From: Acanthosepion pharaonis
Lineage: Eukaryota; Mollusca; Cephalopoda; Sepiida; Sepiidae
Length of the DNA stretch: 64,000 nucleotides
Assembly: GCA_903632075.3 (NCBI GenBank)
Contig: CAHIKZ030003458.1
Span: 21,001 to 85,000 of the forward strand
Direction of reading: 5' to 3'
In this document: positions 1-13,804 of the stretch, piece by piece
How the letters are laid out: each line of letters starts with the position of its first letter
Numbering within the stretch: position 1 is the first letter of the stretch
Position numbers and translations under genes: made by a program
Notes under the pieces: generated by a model
What the model was told of the DNA's origin: nothing
Databases searched by the model: none
What the model saw: only the letters and a program-made list of their open reading frames with translations

Positions 1-154
1 ATATATATCTTTAAGACATTCCGTTAAAATATTGTTTAAGACTAACAAACACTGTGTTTTCCCTTTCCTTTATTTTTTTAAAAAATCACAGATCTTTTAA
101 TTAAATAATAATTTTTAATAATAATAATATATTAAAAAAAGTAAATTTAATCCT

Positions 155-318
155 GATTTACGAAGGGCTTCAGCTATGTAAAATGTGTGTGTGTGTTTTT
201 TTTATTTTATTTTTTTAATTGGTTAGTGGAAAATGTCCTGATGCCATTTCTGACTTTAGGTCTCTGGACGGGACTCGAAACGAAATGTGTACACACCAGA
301 AATCAGAAGAAGAAATAA
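155..318 (+). mobile_element. 3' end of R4/Dong-like LINE (isolated copy)
   Basis: This is a truncated copy of the element whose better copy lies at 15115-15735. It starts with the last codons of the ORF (reading LRRASAM then TAA). It continues through a TG run, a T-rich stretch and the 3' UTR words 'ggaaaatgtcctgatgcc' and 'ctctggacgggactcg', and ends in an A-rich/AAT-like tail. The matching copy reads LRRALSI at the same place. I infer a 5'-truncated retrotransposon insertion. Confidence rests on the shared order of words over about 160 bases. Confidence 0.65.
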
Positions 319-960
319 TACTATAATATATATAATTTTTAAAACTACTATTTTTTTATAATAATACTACTATAAAAATTAATAACAAAAATAATACTAC
401 TACTTTAATAATAATTTAATTTTAAATTTAATACTACTACTACTAATAATAATAATAACAATTTTAATTCTCGTCAATAATATTTAAAAATAGGTAATTT
501 AATAATAATACTATTACTTTTACTAATATTTTAATTTAATATAAGGTTTACTACTTTTAATAACAATAGAGAAAATTTTACTACTTTATTACTACTAATA
601 ATTTTAATTGTTAATATTAGTATTTATTATATATTACAATATTTATTTTGTTATTTTTTTTTTTGCATAAAGTTTTTTTTATTACGAATGCCATGTCGAA
701 AATGCTAGTGTCATTCTGTATGTTTGGGTGAAAAAAGATATTTTTTTATCCCCCATTTAACTATTTAGCATAATTCAGACATAAAATCCATTATTTACAT
801 ATATTGTCTTCTGCACCTTTATATATTATAATTTTTTAGGGCAATTTTTACGGATGACAGTGCAGAGAAACATTTCCTCAATATACGGGGGGCGGGAATG
901 CAGGTTGTTTACAATGGGAAAGGCACATTTTTCATGGTTTTTCCGATTGTTCAAGCAGGT
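319..960. other. AT-rich DNA with scattered TAA/ACT trinucleotide runs
   Basis: The stretch is dominated by taa, att and actact triplet runs with no open frame or conserved motif. It follows the AAT-tailed LINE end at 155-318 and may be its expanded, decayed tail. A slightly more complex part at 840-960 shows no recognisable signal. Confidence 0.5.
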
Positions 961-1094
961 AGACATCAATTACAAGCTAAAAATAAAGTACAGGACTGAC
1001 TACTCCAGCATATGACGAGAAAACGTAATTGTTTCATCTGAAGCAGTCATGGTCACATTCACTTGGTGATGTTTCTAAAAAGAATTTATATATA

Positions 1095-1310
1095 CAAAAA
1101 AAAAGTATGAAATGTATTGTGAGAATCGAACTTACTATTCAGTCGCATTCGAGTTCGCTCAGCATTGCAGCAATCGAAGCGCCCGGTCGATTTACTAAGC
1201 GTTGGTTAAAGTGGAACAAGGCCGAGAGTAAGGAGTACACTGTGAGGATCGAACTCACGACTCAATCGTAACTGCTCGAGCGAGACTACCTGTAACATTC
1301 GATTGGTTTA
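1095..1310 (-). mobile_element. tRNA-derived SINE heads (two, minus strand)
   Basis: Read on the minus strand, two tRNA-like modules appear. The right one contains GAGTTCGATCCTCAC (near 1240-1256) and upstream TAGTCTCGCTCGAGC, which resemble RNA polymerase III B and A boxes. The left one contains AAGTTCGATTCTCAC (near 1118-1133). No cloverleaf with a good acceptor stem can be drawn, so I read these as tRNA-derived SINE heads and not functional tRNA genes. Confidence 0.5.
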
Positions 1311-1474
1311 ATCGATTTTCCGTTTACAAACGTGTAGTCTGGGATGTTTATCTCTAGGTGGGACTTGTTAATTTTCAAGAATAAAATGTTAAAAGAAATC
1401 GTTAGACATATAGAAAGGCATAAGCGGCGATAAACGGTAACATTATCTCTCGAATGACGAGATAAAAAAGAAAT

Positions 1475-1570
1475 TCCAATCACCTGAAGAAGGCCGGAGT
1501 GTACAAAGACCGAAACGTTGAGAATGTAGAAATGAAGATGAAGATATCTGTACGAATAATATTTATTAAT
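1475..1570 (+). mobile_element. SINE core with hammerhead-like CTGAAGA/GAAAC motif
   Basis: This copy of a dispersed SINE core contains CTGAAGA at 1484-1490, a short imperfect hairpin, then GAAA at 1512-1515 and the family word 'atgaagatgaagat'. It matches 4200-4400, 14940-15050 and 59940-60110. The stem here is degenerate (GGCC against GACC), so it is unlikely to be active. Confidence 0.55.
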
Positions 1571-3420
1571 GGCCTATATTTTTTTTATTTTTCTTTCTTG
1601 TGTTTTTAGGAATCTTTCTTTGTTGCTCATCTTATATTTTCTTTCAGTGACGTTTCTCTTTCATGATTTCATTCCTTTCTTTTTATGTCCTGTTTCTTTC
1701 TTTCTCCTGCCTTTTTGTTTTTCGAAATTATTTTTATTTTCTTTCATTCAATGGCGTCTTATTTTCAGGTTATCTTTTACTTTCTTTGTTCTTTCTATAT
1801 CCCATCACCTTTTTTTTCTTTCTTTTATAGTTTCCTTCGTTATTTTCTTTCTTTCAGAGCTGTCTTTCTTTTTTTCTTTCTTTTATAGTTTCCTTCATTT
1901 CTTTCTTTCTGGAAAGATCTGTTTAATTTTTTTTTCTTTTTTATTTTCATTTTTTATTTTCTTTCATTAATTTTTTTTTAATTTCAGACATTTAATTTTT
2001 TTTTTATGGTTTTTTTTCTTTTAGTTTTTTTTCTTTCTTTGTAATTTTTTTCAATTGAAAATGTTTCTTTTTTTTCCCCCAGGAATTTCTTTTTTAAAAA
2101 ATATATTTTCCATTTTTTTCTTTTTTTTAAAAAAATCTCATTCTTTTTTGTTTTTTTTTTTCAAATTTAAAAATTTTTTTTTTTTTAATTTTTATTGTAT
2201 TTTTCAGTTCACCTTTCGAATTAAGAAAAAAATTTTTGTTTTTATTCTTCTATTTTTTTTTTTCTTATATTTTTCATTAAAAAATGCTTTTTATTCTTTT
2301 AAATTATTTCATTTTTCTTTCTTTTTTTTTAAAAATTTCATTAAAATTTCTTTCTTTTTTTTTTAAAAATCAAGAAAATTATCTTTTTCTTTTTTTAAAA
2401 ATCAATTTTCATTTCTTTTAATTTTCTTTTTTTTTTCTTTCTTCCTAACATTATTTTTTTTCCTTTTTTTTTTTTTTTTTATAAATTATTTTAACTTTTT
2501 TTTTTTTTTTTTATTTTTTTTTTCTTTTTTTTTTTCTTAGAATAATTTTAATTTTCTTTCTTTCGTAATTTTTTTTTTTTTCTTTCATAATTTTTTTTCT
2601 AATTTTCTTTTTTTCTTCTTTATTTTTCTTTCTTTTCTTTCTAATTTTCTTTCTTTTTGGAATTTTTTCTTTCTTTTTTTTAATTTTCTTTTTTTAATTT
2701 AATTTTCTTTTTGAATTTTTTTTTTTAATTTTTTTTTTTTTTAATTTTTTCTTTTTTTTTCTTTTTTTTTAAAAATTAAAACAATTTTTTTTTTTTTTTT
2801 TTAATTTTTTGTTTCGTTAATTCTGTTTTTTTTTCTTTCTTTTTTTTTTTTTTCTTTTCTTTTAGTTTTTTTTAGCAATTAATTTTTTCTTTTCTTAATT
2901 CTGTTTTTTTTTTTTTTTTTTTTTTTAATTTTTTTTTTTTTCCTAATTTAAAGCTTTTTAAATTTTTTTTTTTTTTTCTTTTTCTTTTTTATTTTGAGAA
3001 GGAAATTTTCTTTTTAATTGGATTTTTTTTTTTGATTTTTTTTTTCTCTTTTTTTTCTATTTCATTTCAAACTTTTTTTTTTTTTCTAATTTGATTTTCT
3101 TTTCATAAAAAAATTTAATTTTTATTTTGTTTTCTTTTTTTTTTCTTTTTTTTTTCTTTTTAAAAATTAACTTCTTTTGTTCAAAATTTTCATTTTTATT
3201 TTTTTTCTAATTTCTTTTTTTAATTTTTTCTTTTTTTTTTTTTCTTTATTTCTTTTTTCTTTTTTTTTTTTCTTTTTATTTAAAATTACCTTTTTTCTTT
3301 TCTAATAAAAAAAAATTTAAATTTTAAATTTCTTTATAAAAAATTTCTAATTTCTATCCTTATCATATTTATTCTTTTCTATTTAGAAATTTCTATTTTA
3401 TTTCTTTCCCCCTTTTTTAT
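1571..3420. repeat. Long T-rich/CTTT low-complexity tract
   Basis: About 1.8 kb of almost pure T with interspersed C, containing many CTTT and TTTTCTTT units. The open frames across it encode only F, S, L and I and are composition artefacts. The strand asymmetry (T on plus, A on minus) is continuous, as expected from slippage-driven growth of a microsatellite or of an old poly(A) tail. Confidence 0.8.
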
Positions 3421-4195
3421 TCAAGGTGAAATATTTTAAAAATCAAACAGTTAAAATTAAACCCATTGTATAACCCTTAACGCAATGCTAGAACCCGATT
3501 CGCCATTAAATCATTTCTCGGAAATAAACTGTCAGTGATTACAATTGACACCATCTTATCATATCACGTAAATAAATAAAAATTACATGATATACCTTAA
3601 AATACTAAATAAAACCTCTAAATTATGTTATAAAGAAAGAATCGGAGAAGCCAGACGATAAAAAAAGAAAAAGGAACCATCAATGAAGTAACACATACCT
3701 TTCAATTGGCACACTTGTGCCATTCAATTATTTTGCCTGCAAGCGTTAAAAATTCACGGTCATCCTTTTTTTTGTCAAGATAATGCCAAAAAACGAAAGT
3801 TCGTCCAATCAGAATGTTAATTACGAACCAAAATTACAAATCTAATTTCTTTAGCAACCCACAAGCAGCAGACAATAAAATGGGTCATTAAAATTTCAAA
3901 TTCTTTAAACATCAATAAAATAATACCTTCCATTTGTTTAAATACATATTATCTAATCATCTTAAACAAAATATTTGGCCTTTCATCGTCATGGCTGATT
4001 CTAATCTCCAGGCGAACCTTCTTAGTCGTACATTTTGCATTGATATGAAGTAGAACGATTATATTGAATTAACTGCTAAGTCTTATGTTTGGAAAGTAGA
4101 TTCACTATGCCGTGCTGGACAATTTTTAAATTAGAAAATAGAAATGGTTTTTTTTTTTTTACTATTTTTACGCCTACATTCCACTATTCATCCAT
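3421..4195. other. AT-rich unique-looking DNA, nothing recognised
   Basis: Mixed-composition sequence with no long frame, no tandem repeat and no match to other parts of the window that I can see. Confidence 0.4.
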
Positions 4196-4400
4196 TAAAC
4201 ATGTCACGTGGAACTAGAACAGTCTACCACATTGACCGAAATAAAGGGTTCAGTTCGACATTCCAACCACCTGAAGAAGGCCGGAGCATAAAACGACCGA
4301 AACGTTGTAATAAATATGGCGGAAAAAGATGAGGAAAATAGTCCGAATAATTTAAAAGAAAATACAATACTTCATCTCAGAAATATAGACAGATAATGTT
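4196..4400 (+). mobile_element. SINE core copy (GAAGGCCGGAG family)
   Basis: It begins 'catgtcacgtggaactag', then carries the family core with CTGAAGA at 4271-4277, the arm GGCCG and GAAA at 4299-4302. It ends with 'gatgaggaaaatagtccg' and the word 'tctcagaaatatagacag'. The same order of words is found at 59944-60110, and in reverse at 58400-58500 and 59630-59790. The tRNA-like head seen at 59820 is missing, so this copy is 5'-truncated or diverged. Confidence 0.65.
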
Positions 4401-4929
4401 TGAATTTCTTTTACATTTTTCTCAATATATATATATATATATATATATATAATAAGAATATATATTCTTCAAAAGAAATTCATGCCAAAATTTTTTTAAC
4501 AGGGCGATCCCATTTAATTTAAACGGCAAGGTCTCATTAAAAAACAGTTGAAATGGACTCATTTAACCGTAAGTTCTATGGTAACAGTTTCTTCTATTTC
4601 ACTTCTCGTTTTCCAGTCAACCTTGATCTTCAAAAGTTTAAATATAATGCCAATCGTTATCTTCTGTCTTCTTGATTCCACTTTTTGCATTTTCTCTTTT
4701 TTTTAATTTTTTCCTCTCAATTGTCCAACACTCAGTAATTTCAATTTTGTCTTTAGATTCTTTAATTTTAATTTCTTTGGGGAATGCTTTTTTGAAATGA
4801 TCAATACGAAAAAAAAATTCCTTTCTTTCCTTTATACTCATTTATGTGTATTTAAAATGTTATAATATTTCCAACATGAATTATTTTGATCAAATTTTTT
4901 GGACTTTTTTTGTAATATTCATCCATTTG
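4401..4929. other. (AT)n run and AT-rich DNA
   Basis: An (AT)n microsatellite lies at about 4423-4450. The remainder is A/T-rich with a 67-codon minus frame of K and E that looks compositional. Nothing else is recognised. Confidence 0.5.
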
Positions 4930-5100
4930 AATATAAGAGACAGGGATATAGGAGAACCCCGGATATAAGAGAGATTTTTTTTGATCCCAAAGTGTTTAAA
5001 ATAGAAACCTAAACAAAATAGAACCAAACCCGGATATAAAAGAAACCCGGATATAAGAGATTTCTTCTCGGTCCCGCCAATTCTCTTATATCAAGTAATT
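4930..5100. mobile_element. pogo/Tigger-like MITE relic
   Basis: It carries several copies of the word 'ccggatataagaga' in direct orientation and an inverted 'ctcttatatcaag' at the right end, with the internal words 'ggtcccgccaattctctt' and 'aatagaaccaaacccgg'. The same words form the intact element at 28238-28373, which has perfect inverted ends and a TA duplication. This copy has lost its outer ends. Confidence 0.55.
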
Positions 5101-5690
5101 GTGTAAAATCGATGTTTTTTTTTTTTTTTTGGTGGTTTGGTTCGTCAAAAAAAAAATTTTATTTTGAATTTTTTTTAAATTTATTTTACATTCTTATCCT
5201 GCATATTTGTTATCTATAAATCTATTTAAAAACCGATTTATTTATTTTCTTTAAATAATTCTTTTCCTTGCTATTCGTCAGTATCACTTCTCGAAATACA
5301 CGAGTTAAGATTTGTTTTTTTTCATTCACTAATTAAAAATGTTCCTTTCATTCTTGTGAGTCTATCATTTCGATCCAGAAAGTCTTTTAAGATAAACTTG
5401 GCTGCCAGTCGCTTCTTTATTGCCAGTATTGCGGATATTAGAATGACTAAAATGGAAAGAGCCCCTTGGCATGTGTGGGATTTGGAAAAGTCTATTTTTC
5501 GTTTAAGATAACAGAAAATTCAGTTTAGTACACTTCTTTTTAGTGTTTACGTTAAAGTTTTCGTAAATCTTTCAAATAAATGAGTTACAATAAGATTGTA
5601 TCAAATGTCAGTTTATTTTTCTGGGAATGATTTGAAAGAAAATCAGATTGGAGATCACTGGAAAAAGGTGAAATAAGAATAATTAAAAGT
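5101..5690. other. AT-rich DNA, nothing recognised
   Basis: No tandem structure, long frame or family word found. A T run lies near 5115-5131. Confidence 0.4.
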
Positions 5691-7110
5691 TTAACTTTTT
5701 CCAACTAAGAAAAAGAAAGAAAGAATAGAAAAAAAGGATAGAAATAGAGCGGAATAAAACGAGAATAAACAAAGGAAAGGAAGGAAGGAAAGAAGGAAGA
5801 AAGGATGAAATAATAAAAAACTAGGGGAATAGCGAATAAGGAAGGGAAATGTCGAGAAACGAAACAAAGGAAGAAAACATTGATATGAAAGGAAATCTAG
5901 CAGAGAAGTGGGAAAGAGACTAGAATAGAAAATGAAAGGATGAAATTTCAAAAAAAAAAAATAAGTTCAAGCGCCAAACGATTTTTTCGTTTGAAACGAA
6001 TGAAAACAAAAGTTTATGCTTTTTTCTTTGAAAGCAGAAACGTGAGAAAAAGAGCGGTATAGAAAATGGAACAATGAAGAAAGAAAGAAGAAAGAGAAAA
6101 AGAAAGAAGCAGATAAAGAAAGAACGAAAAAGGAAAAACGATAGAAAAAAGAAAAAAATAACGAATGTGATATTCAAATTCAATCAAATAAAATAAAGGA
6201 AAATGGAATAGAAAAGGAAGAAAAAAGACAGACAGAAAGAAAAAGAATGAAAGAAATAAACAAACAAATAAAGAACAAAAACAGTGATAGGGAAGGAATT
6301 TAAGCAGAGACGTGGGAAATATTTTTTGGAATAAAAAAAAAACAAAAGGAATTTTAAAAAGAAAAATGATTTTGAGAGAGAGAGAGAGAAAGAGAGAAAG
6401 ACAAAAAAAAGTGATACAAAAAGGAATTAAAGTATAAAGAGAATGATTCCTTTAAAAAATATAAAAAGGTTGAAAAAGAAAAGAAAGAAAGAATCAGCGA
6501 ACAATGGATAAAATCAATGAAAGGTTAGATTCCAAAGAAAATTAATAAGAAAAACTGAATAAAAAAAATATAAAAAGATAACTTAGAAAAACGAGCTAAG
6601 AAATACATGATGAATTTTAAAAGGTTTGTCAAAGAAATTAGTTCAATTTAAAATGGAAATTCAAAAAAAAAATGGACAATTTTATAAAATAGAAAAAAAA
6701 AATAAAAAAAGAAATTTAAAAAGAAAAAAAAAAGAAAAAAGAAAGAAGATTTTTGAAAAAAAAAGAAAGTTTGTTTTTTTAGAAAGAATAAAAAAAGAAA
6801 AAAAAAAAAAGAATTGAAAAAAAAAAAAAAAAGAAAAAAAAAAAAAAGAAAAAAGAAAAAAGAAAAAAAAAGAAAAAGAAAAGAAGAAAGAAAAAGTTTT
6901 CCAATGGAAAAGAAAAAGAAAAAAAAGAAAGAAAATTAAAAAAAAAAAAAAAATAAACAAAATTTTAAAAAAGAAAAAGAAAAAAAGAAAAAAAAATTAT
7001 AATTGGTGCATAAAAAGTAAATGTACTTGAAAAGAAAAAAAGAAGAGAATTAGATTTAAATATATTAGATGAGAAATACAAAAAAAAAAAGGAAAGAATG
7101 AATCCATAAT
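5691..7110. repeat. Purine-rich (GAAA/GGAA) low-complexity tract
   Basis: The plus strand is dominated by A and G, with units such as gaaaga, aagga and (ga)n near 6374-6392, grading to nearly pure A at 6700-7000. Frames on both strands are runs of K/E/R or F/S/L and are not genes. It is the mirror composition of the T-rich tract at 1571-3420. Confidence 0.75.
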
Positions 7111-8480
7111 TTAAATAAAAAAAAGATTATAAATTGCTTTTGAAAGAAAATGATCCAAATACTTATGAAAAGAATTTAAAAACTTTCGAACACTAATGAA
7201 TTGAAATAGGAAAAAATGTAAAAAAATAAAATAATGGACAAGAGAAAAATTATTTAGGAAGAAATAAAAATGAAGGAAAACTGTTGTGTATGATACACCT
7301 AATTTACATAAGTGGAGTACCGACCATATAAATATGGGTTGGTACCGGAAGAGGGGGAAGATTAAGAGATCGAATCCAGAGACTCTGCCCGACTGCGATT
7401 TAGTCAACCCATTCTGCAGGAACAGTCTTCCCAAGAATATACCAAAACTAACTGTAAATATTGTGTACCTTTTTTTCCTTGTTTCAATACATTTTGTTTA
7501 CGTACATTTTGTGTTGTATTATTATTATTCCATGCTTATCCAAGTTTCAACAATATAAATAGAATGATTTGGGAAATTGGTTTTAAAAAAAAAACTTTTA
7601 CATTTGTGTACACGTAACATAAATTGAATTAGGAGAAAAAGGCAAAATGAGGCTGGAAAGAAAAATCTGTATCTGATTATCAAGGCTCTCCTCCACCCAC
7701 ACAAGACAGAAATAAAAATATGAAAAAATGCTCTAAATGCTCCGGGAAGGAGGGGGGTTATCGTGTGTTGAGTGTGTGTTGGAAAAGGGGAATGTCAATC
7801 TCTCATAGCAACAAGATAAGTATGTGTCACTGTAAAGAAAAAATAAGAAAAGATGAAATTTGATCAGTGGTAAATAGAAGAAAGGAAGTAAACATCCCAG
7901 AAAAAATCAAAGTCTCTTGAAAGTGGTTTTGCCAGGGAATGAAAAAAAGAAAGAATTTTAAAAAAAAGAAAAGGAGAAGAAAGAAAGTTGAATGGGAAGA
8001 AAAGAAAGACTTAAGATTTTGTTTAGTTTTTTTAAATTGGAAAAAAAAAAAAACTTAAGAAAAAAGAATTCATGTCAACAAAGAAATTTTTCTGGTGACA
8101 ATATCAACCACTGATTCTATTTCTCTGTTGAAAAAAAATGAATTAGAAAATCTCTTCAAATTAAAGATAAAAATCCATGGAGAAGAAGAAAAAAAGTTTT
8201 AAAATGAAGAAAAAAATGAAAAAGCTTTCTTGTGGCTTTTAAGAAAAAGTTTTAATTTCAAACTAATAGATTAAATTTAATAGAAACAAAATTCTTTGCT
8301 GCTGTATTTCAAAACTAAAGGAAAATTGACTGGAAAGATTTTCTGTTAGAAGAAGAAAACTAAAGGAGATTTTTAGCTATCTGTCATTAATATGTAAGAA
8401 GAAGAAAAGAAAGAAAAATCTTAAAAATAAAATAACTTTTAAACTTGGCTAAAAAAGAAGTTGAAATAACATTAGATCAA
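7111..8480. other. A-rich DNA with a short mixed segment
   Basis: Mostly A-rich. A more complex island lies at 7280-7450 and another at 7660-7830. Their frames (107 and 90 codons) show no motif I recognise. No repeat partner was found inside this window. Confidence 0.4.
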
Positions 8481-10875
8481 TTTAAAGTTTAAGAAATGAA
8501 ATGTTGAAAAAAACAAAGAAAATATTTCAAGTCAAAATATCATAGAAATGCATTTGTGGTTTGCTATTTAAAAACAATGTGCTAAAAGTAAAGAAATAAA
8601 AGTTAAAAAAACAGATGAACTTTAATCTAATGCTTTACTATGATGGACATAGAATAAAATTTCTCAAAGTAAGAATGGAACACTTTCATCTTGTTTTAAT
8701 TTTACATTCTTTATTTTTCCTTCCAATAATCTCAAATTCCTGTGAAAATTGAATTCTTTTAAGCATATTTCATTTTTTTTTTTTTTTTTATATCTTTGAT
8801 TTCAAATTTATTTGCAGATATCACCTCAAAATTGAAAAACATTTAATTTCCAAAAATTTTATTCTTTCAACAAAATAAAATGTTCTGAATATTTATATAC
8901 ATAGTAAAATAGAAAAATTATTATATTTCTACCAAAAAAAAAAAAAAATGAAAATTATTTTTAAAATTCTGTTTATTATACTATTGCCTGTACTAAAATT
9001 TTTACAAATTATGATTAGTAAAAATAGTTTTGCCAATTGCTTGATAATAATAATAATATCCTTAATGTCTATTGTGTTCATAAAAATTTTAGGTTTTTAA
9101 AAATTTTATAAATTATTATATTTAATTTCTTAGAAAAAAATTAATCTGAATTTTTCAAAATTATTATTGATTAGATAATCCCTTTTTCTTTTTTTAACTA
9201 GGCGGCCATAAAGTCATCTTGTTTTATAAAAGCAATTAAAATACTTTTGGTAATTAAATAAAATCATTTTTATTTTTTCATTTTTGAAAAAATTTCAAAG
9301 TTTTTAAAATTAAAATCTGTTTTAACAAAAAAGAAATTCAGAATTTGTTTTCACAGAAAAGTTCTGCTTTGAACTAATATAAATTTTTAAGCTTCAAACA
9401 TTTAATTTCAAAAAAAAAAGATTAAATCTTCCTGGTACAAAAGGAAAGAAAAAAAAAATATAAAAAAAAATGCAAAAAACCCTTTTTTTCGTTTTGGGTT
9501 ACATGATTTTGACATGAATTTTCCAAAAAGTTGGCTGGCAATTATTTGATTTTTGCAATTTTTTCAAATCAATTTGTTTTCAAAAAACATTAAAAAAAAG
9601 TTAGCTAAAACCAATTATCAGTTAATTTTTTAAAATACTAAATTTTTTCAAAAAAAAATTCAAAAAAAAAATTTAAAATAATTCCATTAATTCAAAAAAA
9701 GGAAAAATATATATTAAAAACAAATTTGAATATTATTAAATGGTCATTTTAAAAATATTTTCTTGGATATTATTAATTCATATTTATTTAGAAACGGGCA
9801 AAAAATTATTATAGTTTTTAAAATGTAATACTCTTATTTTTTTTAAACTGTGAAATCTTCTCCATTTTGGTTGTTTCTTCAACTTGTGAATCTGCATTTA
9901 AAGAATTGATTTAATTTCTTTTGGAAAACATTTTTTATTATTTATTAATTTTGAAATTATTAACATTTATTTGGAATTTATTTCAATTAATAACATTTGA
10001 ATTATTATTGATAAAAAAACCAGAAGTAATGGATATTTATTTAGAAAAGCTGTTTTTACTCTTTTAAACTGGTTCTGTTCATTTCTCCATTTTCAGTTGT
10101 TTCTTTTTTTTGTTGCTATCATATTATACTTTGAATGATGTCAGTTATTTGGACCCAAAAGACAAATGAGATGTAACATCATTAATACTATATATATATT
10201 CTTATGGAAATATATTTCTCATTAATAACAGTTGATTTTAATAATCAATATTATAATTCTTTTTCTGAAACTAAATCGTCTTTGAAAGTTAAATAAAACA
10301 AGGTTTCCAGTTTTCTTGGTAGGTTTTTTTGAGATTTGTCCAAAGATTCCAACAACATTGGCTATAACTTTCAATTTGCAAATTGAAATTTATCAACCTA
10401 TAGATATTTATATATATATATATTTAATTGTTGCAAAGCAAATTTTTTTTTTTAATCCTGAAGTTTATAAGAAAAAATATAATAAAACAAGTCCAAAATT
10501 TTTTGTTACAACTTATAAAAATAAAATAAGATAAAAAAAAAAAAAAAAAAATATATACAAATGTGAACAAAGCTCTGTTCACCGGGATAGATTTTAAGCA
10601 TGAAATAAGGTTCAAAGTTGAGAATTTGCTAGGCTTGACTAGTAAAAAATAGTTACCTGATTGAAATCTGGGAAAAAATATTTAAAATAACGTAATTTGT
10701 CAGACAAATTTTAAATCTATTTTTGGCAGCAAACAAATAAAGTTTTCTGATAAAAAAGAATTTAGTAAATATACAAAAATATTTCAAAAGGTCTAAGACA
10801 AAGATGTTTTTTGTGACCGGACTTATTCAACCTAAATTTTTTGGCAGGATCTAAGAAATTATTTTATTATATATA

Positions 10876-10917
<42 letters not shown>

Positions 10918-13404
10918 TATTGTTGATGTACACAGTGTCTTACATCAAATAATTTGGCAGAAAAGATCTTGAAAAGTCATTTAATAAAGACGTCTGTCTT
11001 TTTGGCAGGCATAGTAGGTAGGTGATTAAATCTTCCCGTTTTTATCAAGAATCATTTACATTGTAAAAAATGGCAGAATAGGGATTGAAAATTTTTAGTA
11101 AATGGACAAATAAATTGTTTAGAGTATTTTAGTGTGGTTCCTTTGGAGAAATTTATTGCTCGAATCCTGAAAAAGATTCTTCTAACGAAATGTTGAAAAA
11201 AAAGGGATATCTATAAATCTCATCAAAGAAATAAAAACTCAAATATATATATATATAATTTAAGTTATTTACAGAAATTTAAAAATGTAAGAATCCATTT
11301 TAAGTTTTGGGTTGTTTGATACATACATTTTGGTATACAAGATGAATAAATAAAGGTCAATTTTTTTCCATGAAGCTGGGACAGGCCTTGTTCAAAATAA
11401 TATCATGAATTTTTTTTTTTTAAAAAAAAAAAAAAAAAAGAAACCTACAGAACAAAAAAAAAAAAATTTTTTTAAAAACGTAATTTTGATAATGAATTTT
11501 TAAATTGACAAATTTATAACATCGAAATAGGTAAATTGATAATGTTTAAAAAAATTAAAAAATAAAATTTTATTTTGAACTGAAACAGATTTTAAAATAG
11601 TGAACTTTATTTTGACAATAAAAGTGCAGGAATTACTAAAATTTTTTTTTTCTTTTCTTACAAAATTAAAAAAATTAAAATAAAAGTTTTTAGAACACTG
11701 ATTTTTAAAATCAATAATTTTTAAATATTTTTATTAGTAGTACTAGGAATGGAAAATTAAGTTTTCAACAAAATAAATTCAAAAAAAGACAATTAGGTTA
11801 AAGATTCTCTGATTTTTCAAAAAAGTTTCAATTTTTTGATTCTCAATTAAAATTATTAAATCTCATAAATAATATATGAGGAGAAGAGAAAAAGAGAAAC
11901 AGTTAGCAAAACTATAAAAAAATAATATATGGTGAATATATATATAATGCCTGAATATATATATATATATAATTGTAAGTTTATTAGCCCAATATTTTTT
12001 CCCTCACAAGGATTTGGGAAACAAACAGTTTTTTGCCAAAGTTTCTTGAAAATGACTGGAAAGTCTTGAAAATGATATCAAAAATGATACCATGACAAAA
12101 ATAATGTTGATTTCAAATTTTGGAGTCTTAGAATAGTATTTCTGGATTTGAATGATAAACATTCTAATAACTGTATATATTGTATACTCCCATTCTCTCT
12201 TTTTTCATTTTTCTATGGTTGCCCAAATATATTTTATAAAAAATTAAAAAAAAAAATATTTGTCTTATAGGAAAGATTATATTATTTTTGTTGCAAAATA
12301 TATTTTTAATCCTTTTAAAATCATTGAAATTTGGGTTTTCGTTTTTCTTGATTTTATTTTATATTTGTTTGGAAAAACTAAGATGTCTTTTTGCGATAAA
12401 AAAAATTGATTACATATTTTCTTACAAAAGTCATGAAAGACAAAAAAATATATTTTAAATGAAATTTTCACGACTTATGATATAAATGAAAAAAAACATT
12501 TTTCTGTTTTTTTTTTAGAAAACATTAAACAATTTTTTTTATATCTATTATTTCCAATTCATTTAAATTTATACAATTTCGTTTCTTTGGTCAACTACCT
12601 TAAAAATTAGAAGAACAAATCCTAGAATTTAAATCAAATTTTTGGATCAAAGAGCAAGCACACACAGAAAATATGATTTGAATCATAAAATAAAAAAAAA
12701 CTGAAATAAACTAATATTATTATTTAATATATTTATAAATAATGACACTATTGTCTTACGAAAAAAAAAAACTTTAATTAATAATGAATTAAGAAGATAA
12801 ATTTTTTTAGTTGGAATATTTTATAAAAACGTTAATTCTTTAAAATTTGTCTTGATTTTAGCAAAAAATATCGTTATTAAAAAAAAAATTTTTGACTATC
12901 AATAAATAAAAATTTACGAAAATTAACAATCTAATATTTTAAAAGAATTTTGAATTTTTGATTGTATAAACGACACCCATTTTTGTAAATAGGGACGTCC
13001 ATACAACAATATCAGAAAATAAGAGCATTAACTATTTAAATTTAAAATTTATTGATATTTCAAAAACAACTGAATCAACAGTAAACTATTCCATGGAAAA
13101 AGTTTTAAAATTCAATAAAATATTAAATTTAAAAAAAATTTAAATAAAAAATTCTTTATTGAATACAAAAAATATATAAAAAAATTTTGTATGTATTTTC
13201 ATTTGATGCATTTTTTATCTATTACCTCCACTTTAAGAAAAATTTAGCATCAAATATCATGTTTTTTCTTAAAAAAAATTAACACCTAATAGAAAAAACC
13301 AATTAATCTGTAAAAAATACTTTTCGGAGGTGTTTTAAACTAAAAGTAATGAACGTGTTTCTTCAAAGAATAACAAAAACTGCGAGAGAGAAAAAAAAAA
13401 CTTA
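8481..13404. other. Very AT-rich intergenic or intronic DNA
   Basis: Nearly 5 kb of A/T-rich sequence without a plausible gene. (AT)n runs occur at about 10413-10424, 10869-10912, 11243-11258 and 11938-11971. The word 'tttggcag' recurs irregularly between 10720 and 11075, perhaps a decayed tandem repeat. No RNA gene or conserved protein motif was found. Confidence 0.5.
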
Positions 13405-13800
13405 AATAATATAGGTAATCCGGAAATGATGGGCAATAGGAAAGGTATTGATATTTGATTGGAAATTTAGTCATAAGTTTCCTTGATTTATCAACCTTTG
13501 ATCATCAGGCATTTAATGAACACCTCCTTCTGATACCCGGATGAAATTCTGAATCCATATATTGAGTTTTATATACTCTAGATATGTACAAAAATATCAA
13601 TAATTATTTTCTGATTTTGATGTTCAATAATAATAGGTAATCCGGGAATGATGGGCAATAGGAAAGGTATTGATATTTGGCAGGGAATTGACGACCTTTT
13701 GTCATAAGTCACTTTGATTCATCAACCCCCACCTTTGATCACCAGGCATTTAATGACCCCCTCTTTTGATTCCCTCACGGCTCCAAGTCTTCTATTCAGA
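13405..13800 (+). repeat. Direct repeat pair of about 150 bp
   Basis: Copy 1 (about 13412-13560) and copy 2 (about 13634-13790) share the words 'ggtaatccgg', 'atgatgggcaataggaaagg' and 'caggcatttaatga'. The pair is separated by about 70 bases and shows moderate divergence. No ends or target duplication are clear. It probably belongs to the SINE-like unit that follows. Confidence 0.6.
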
Positions 13801-13804
13801 ATCA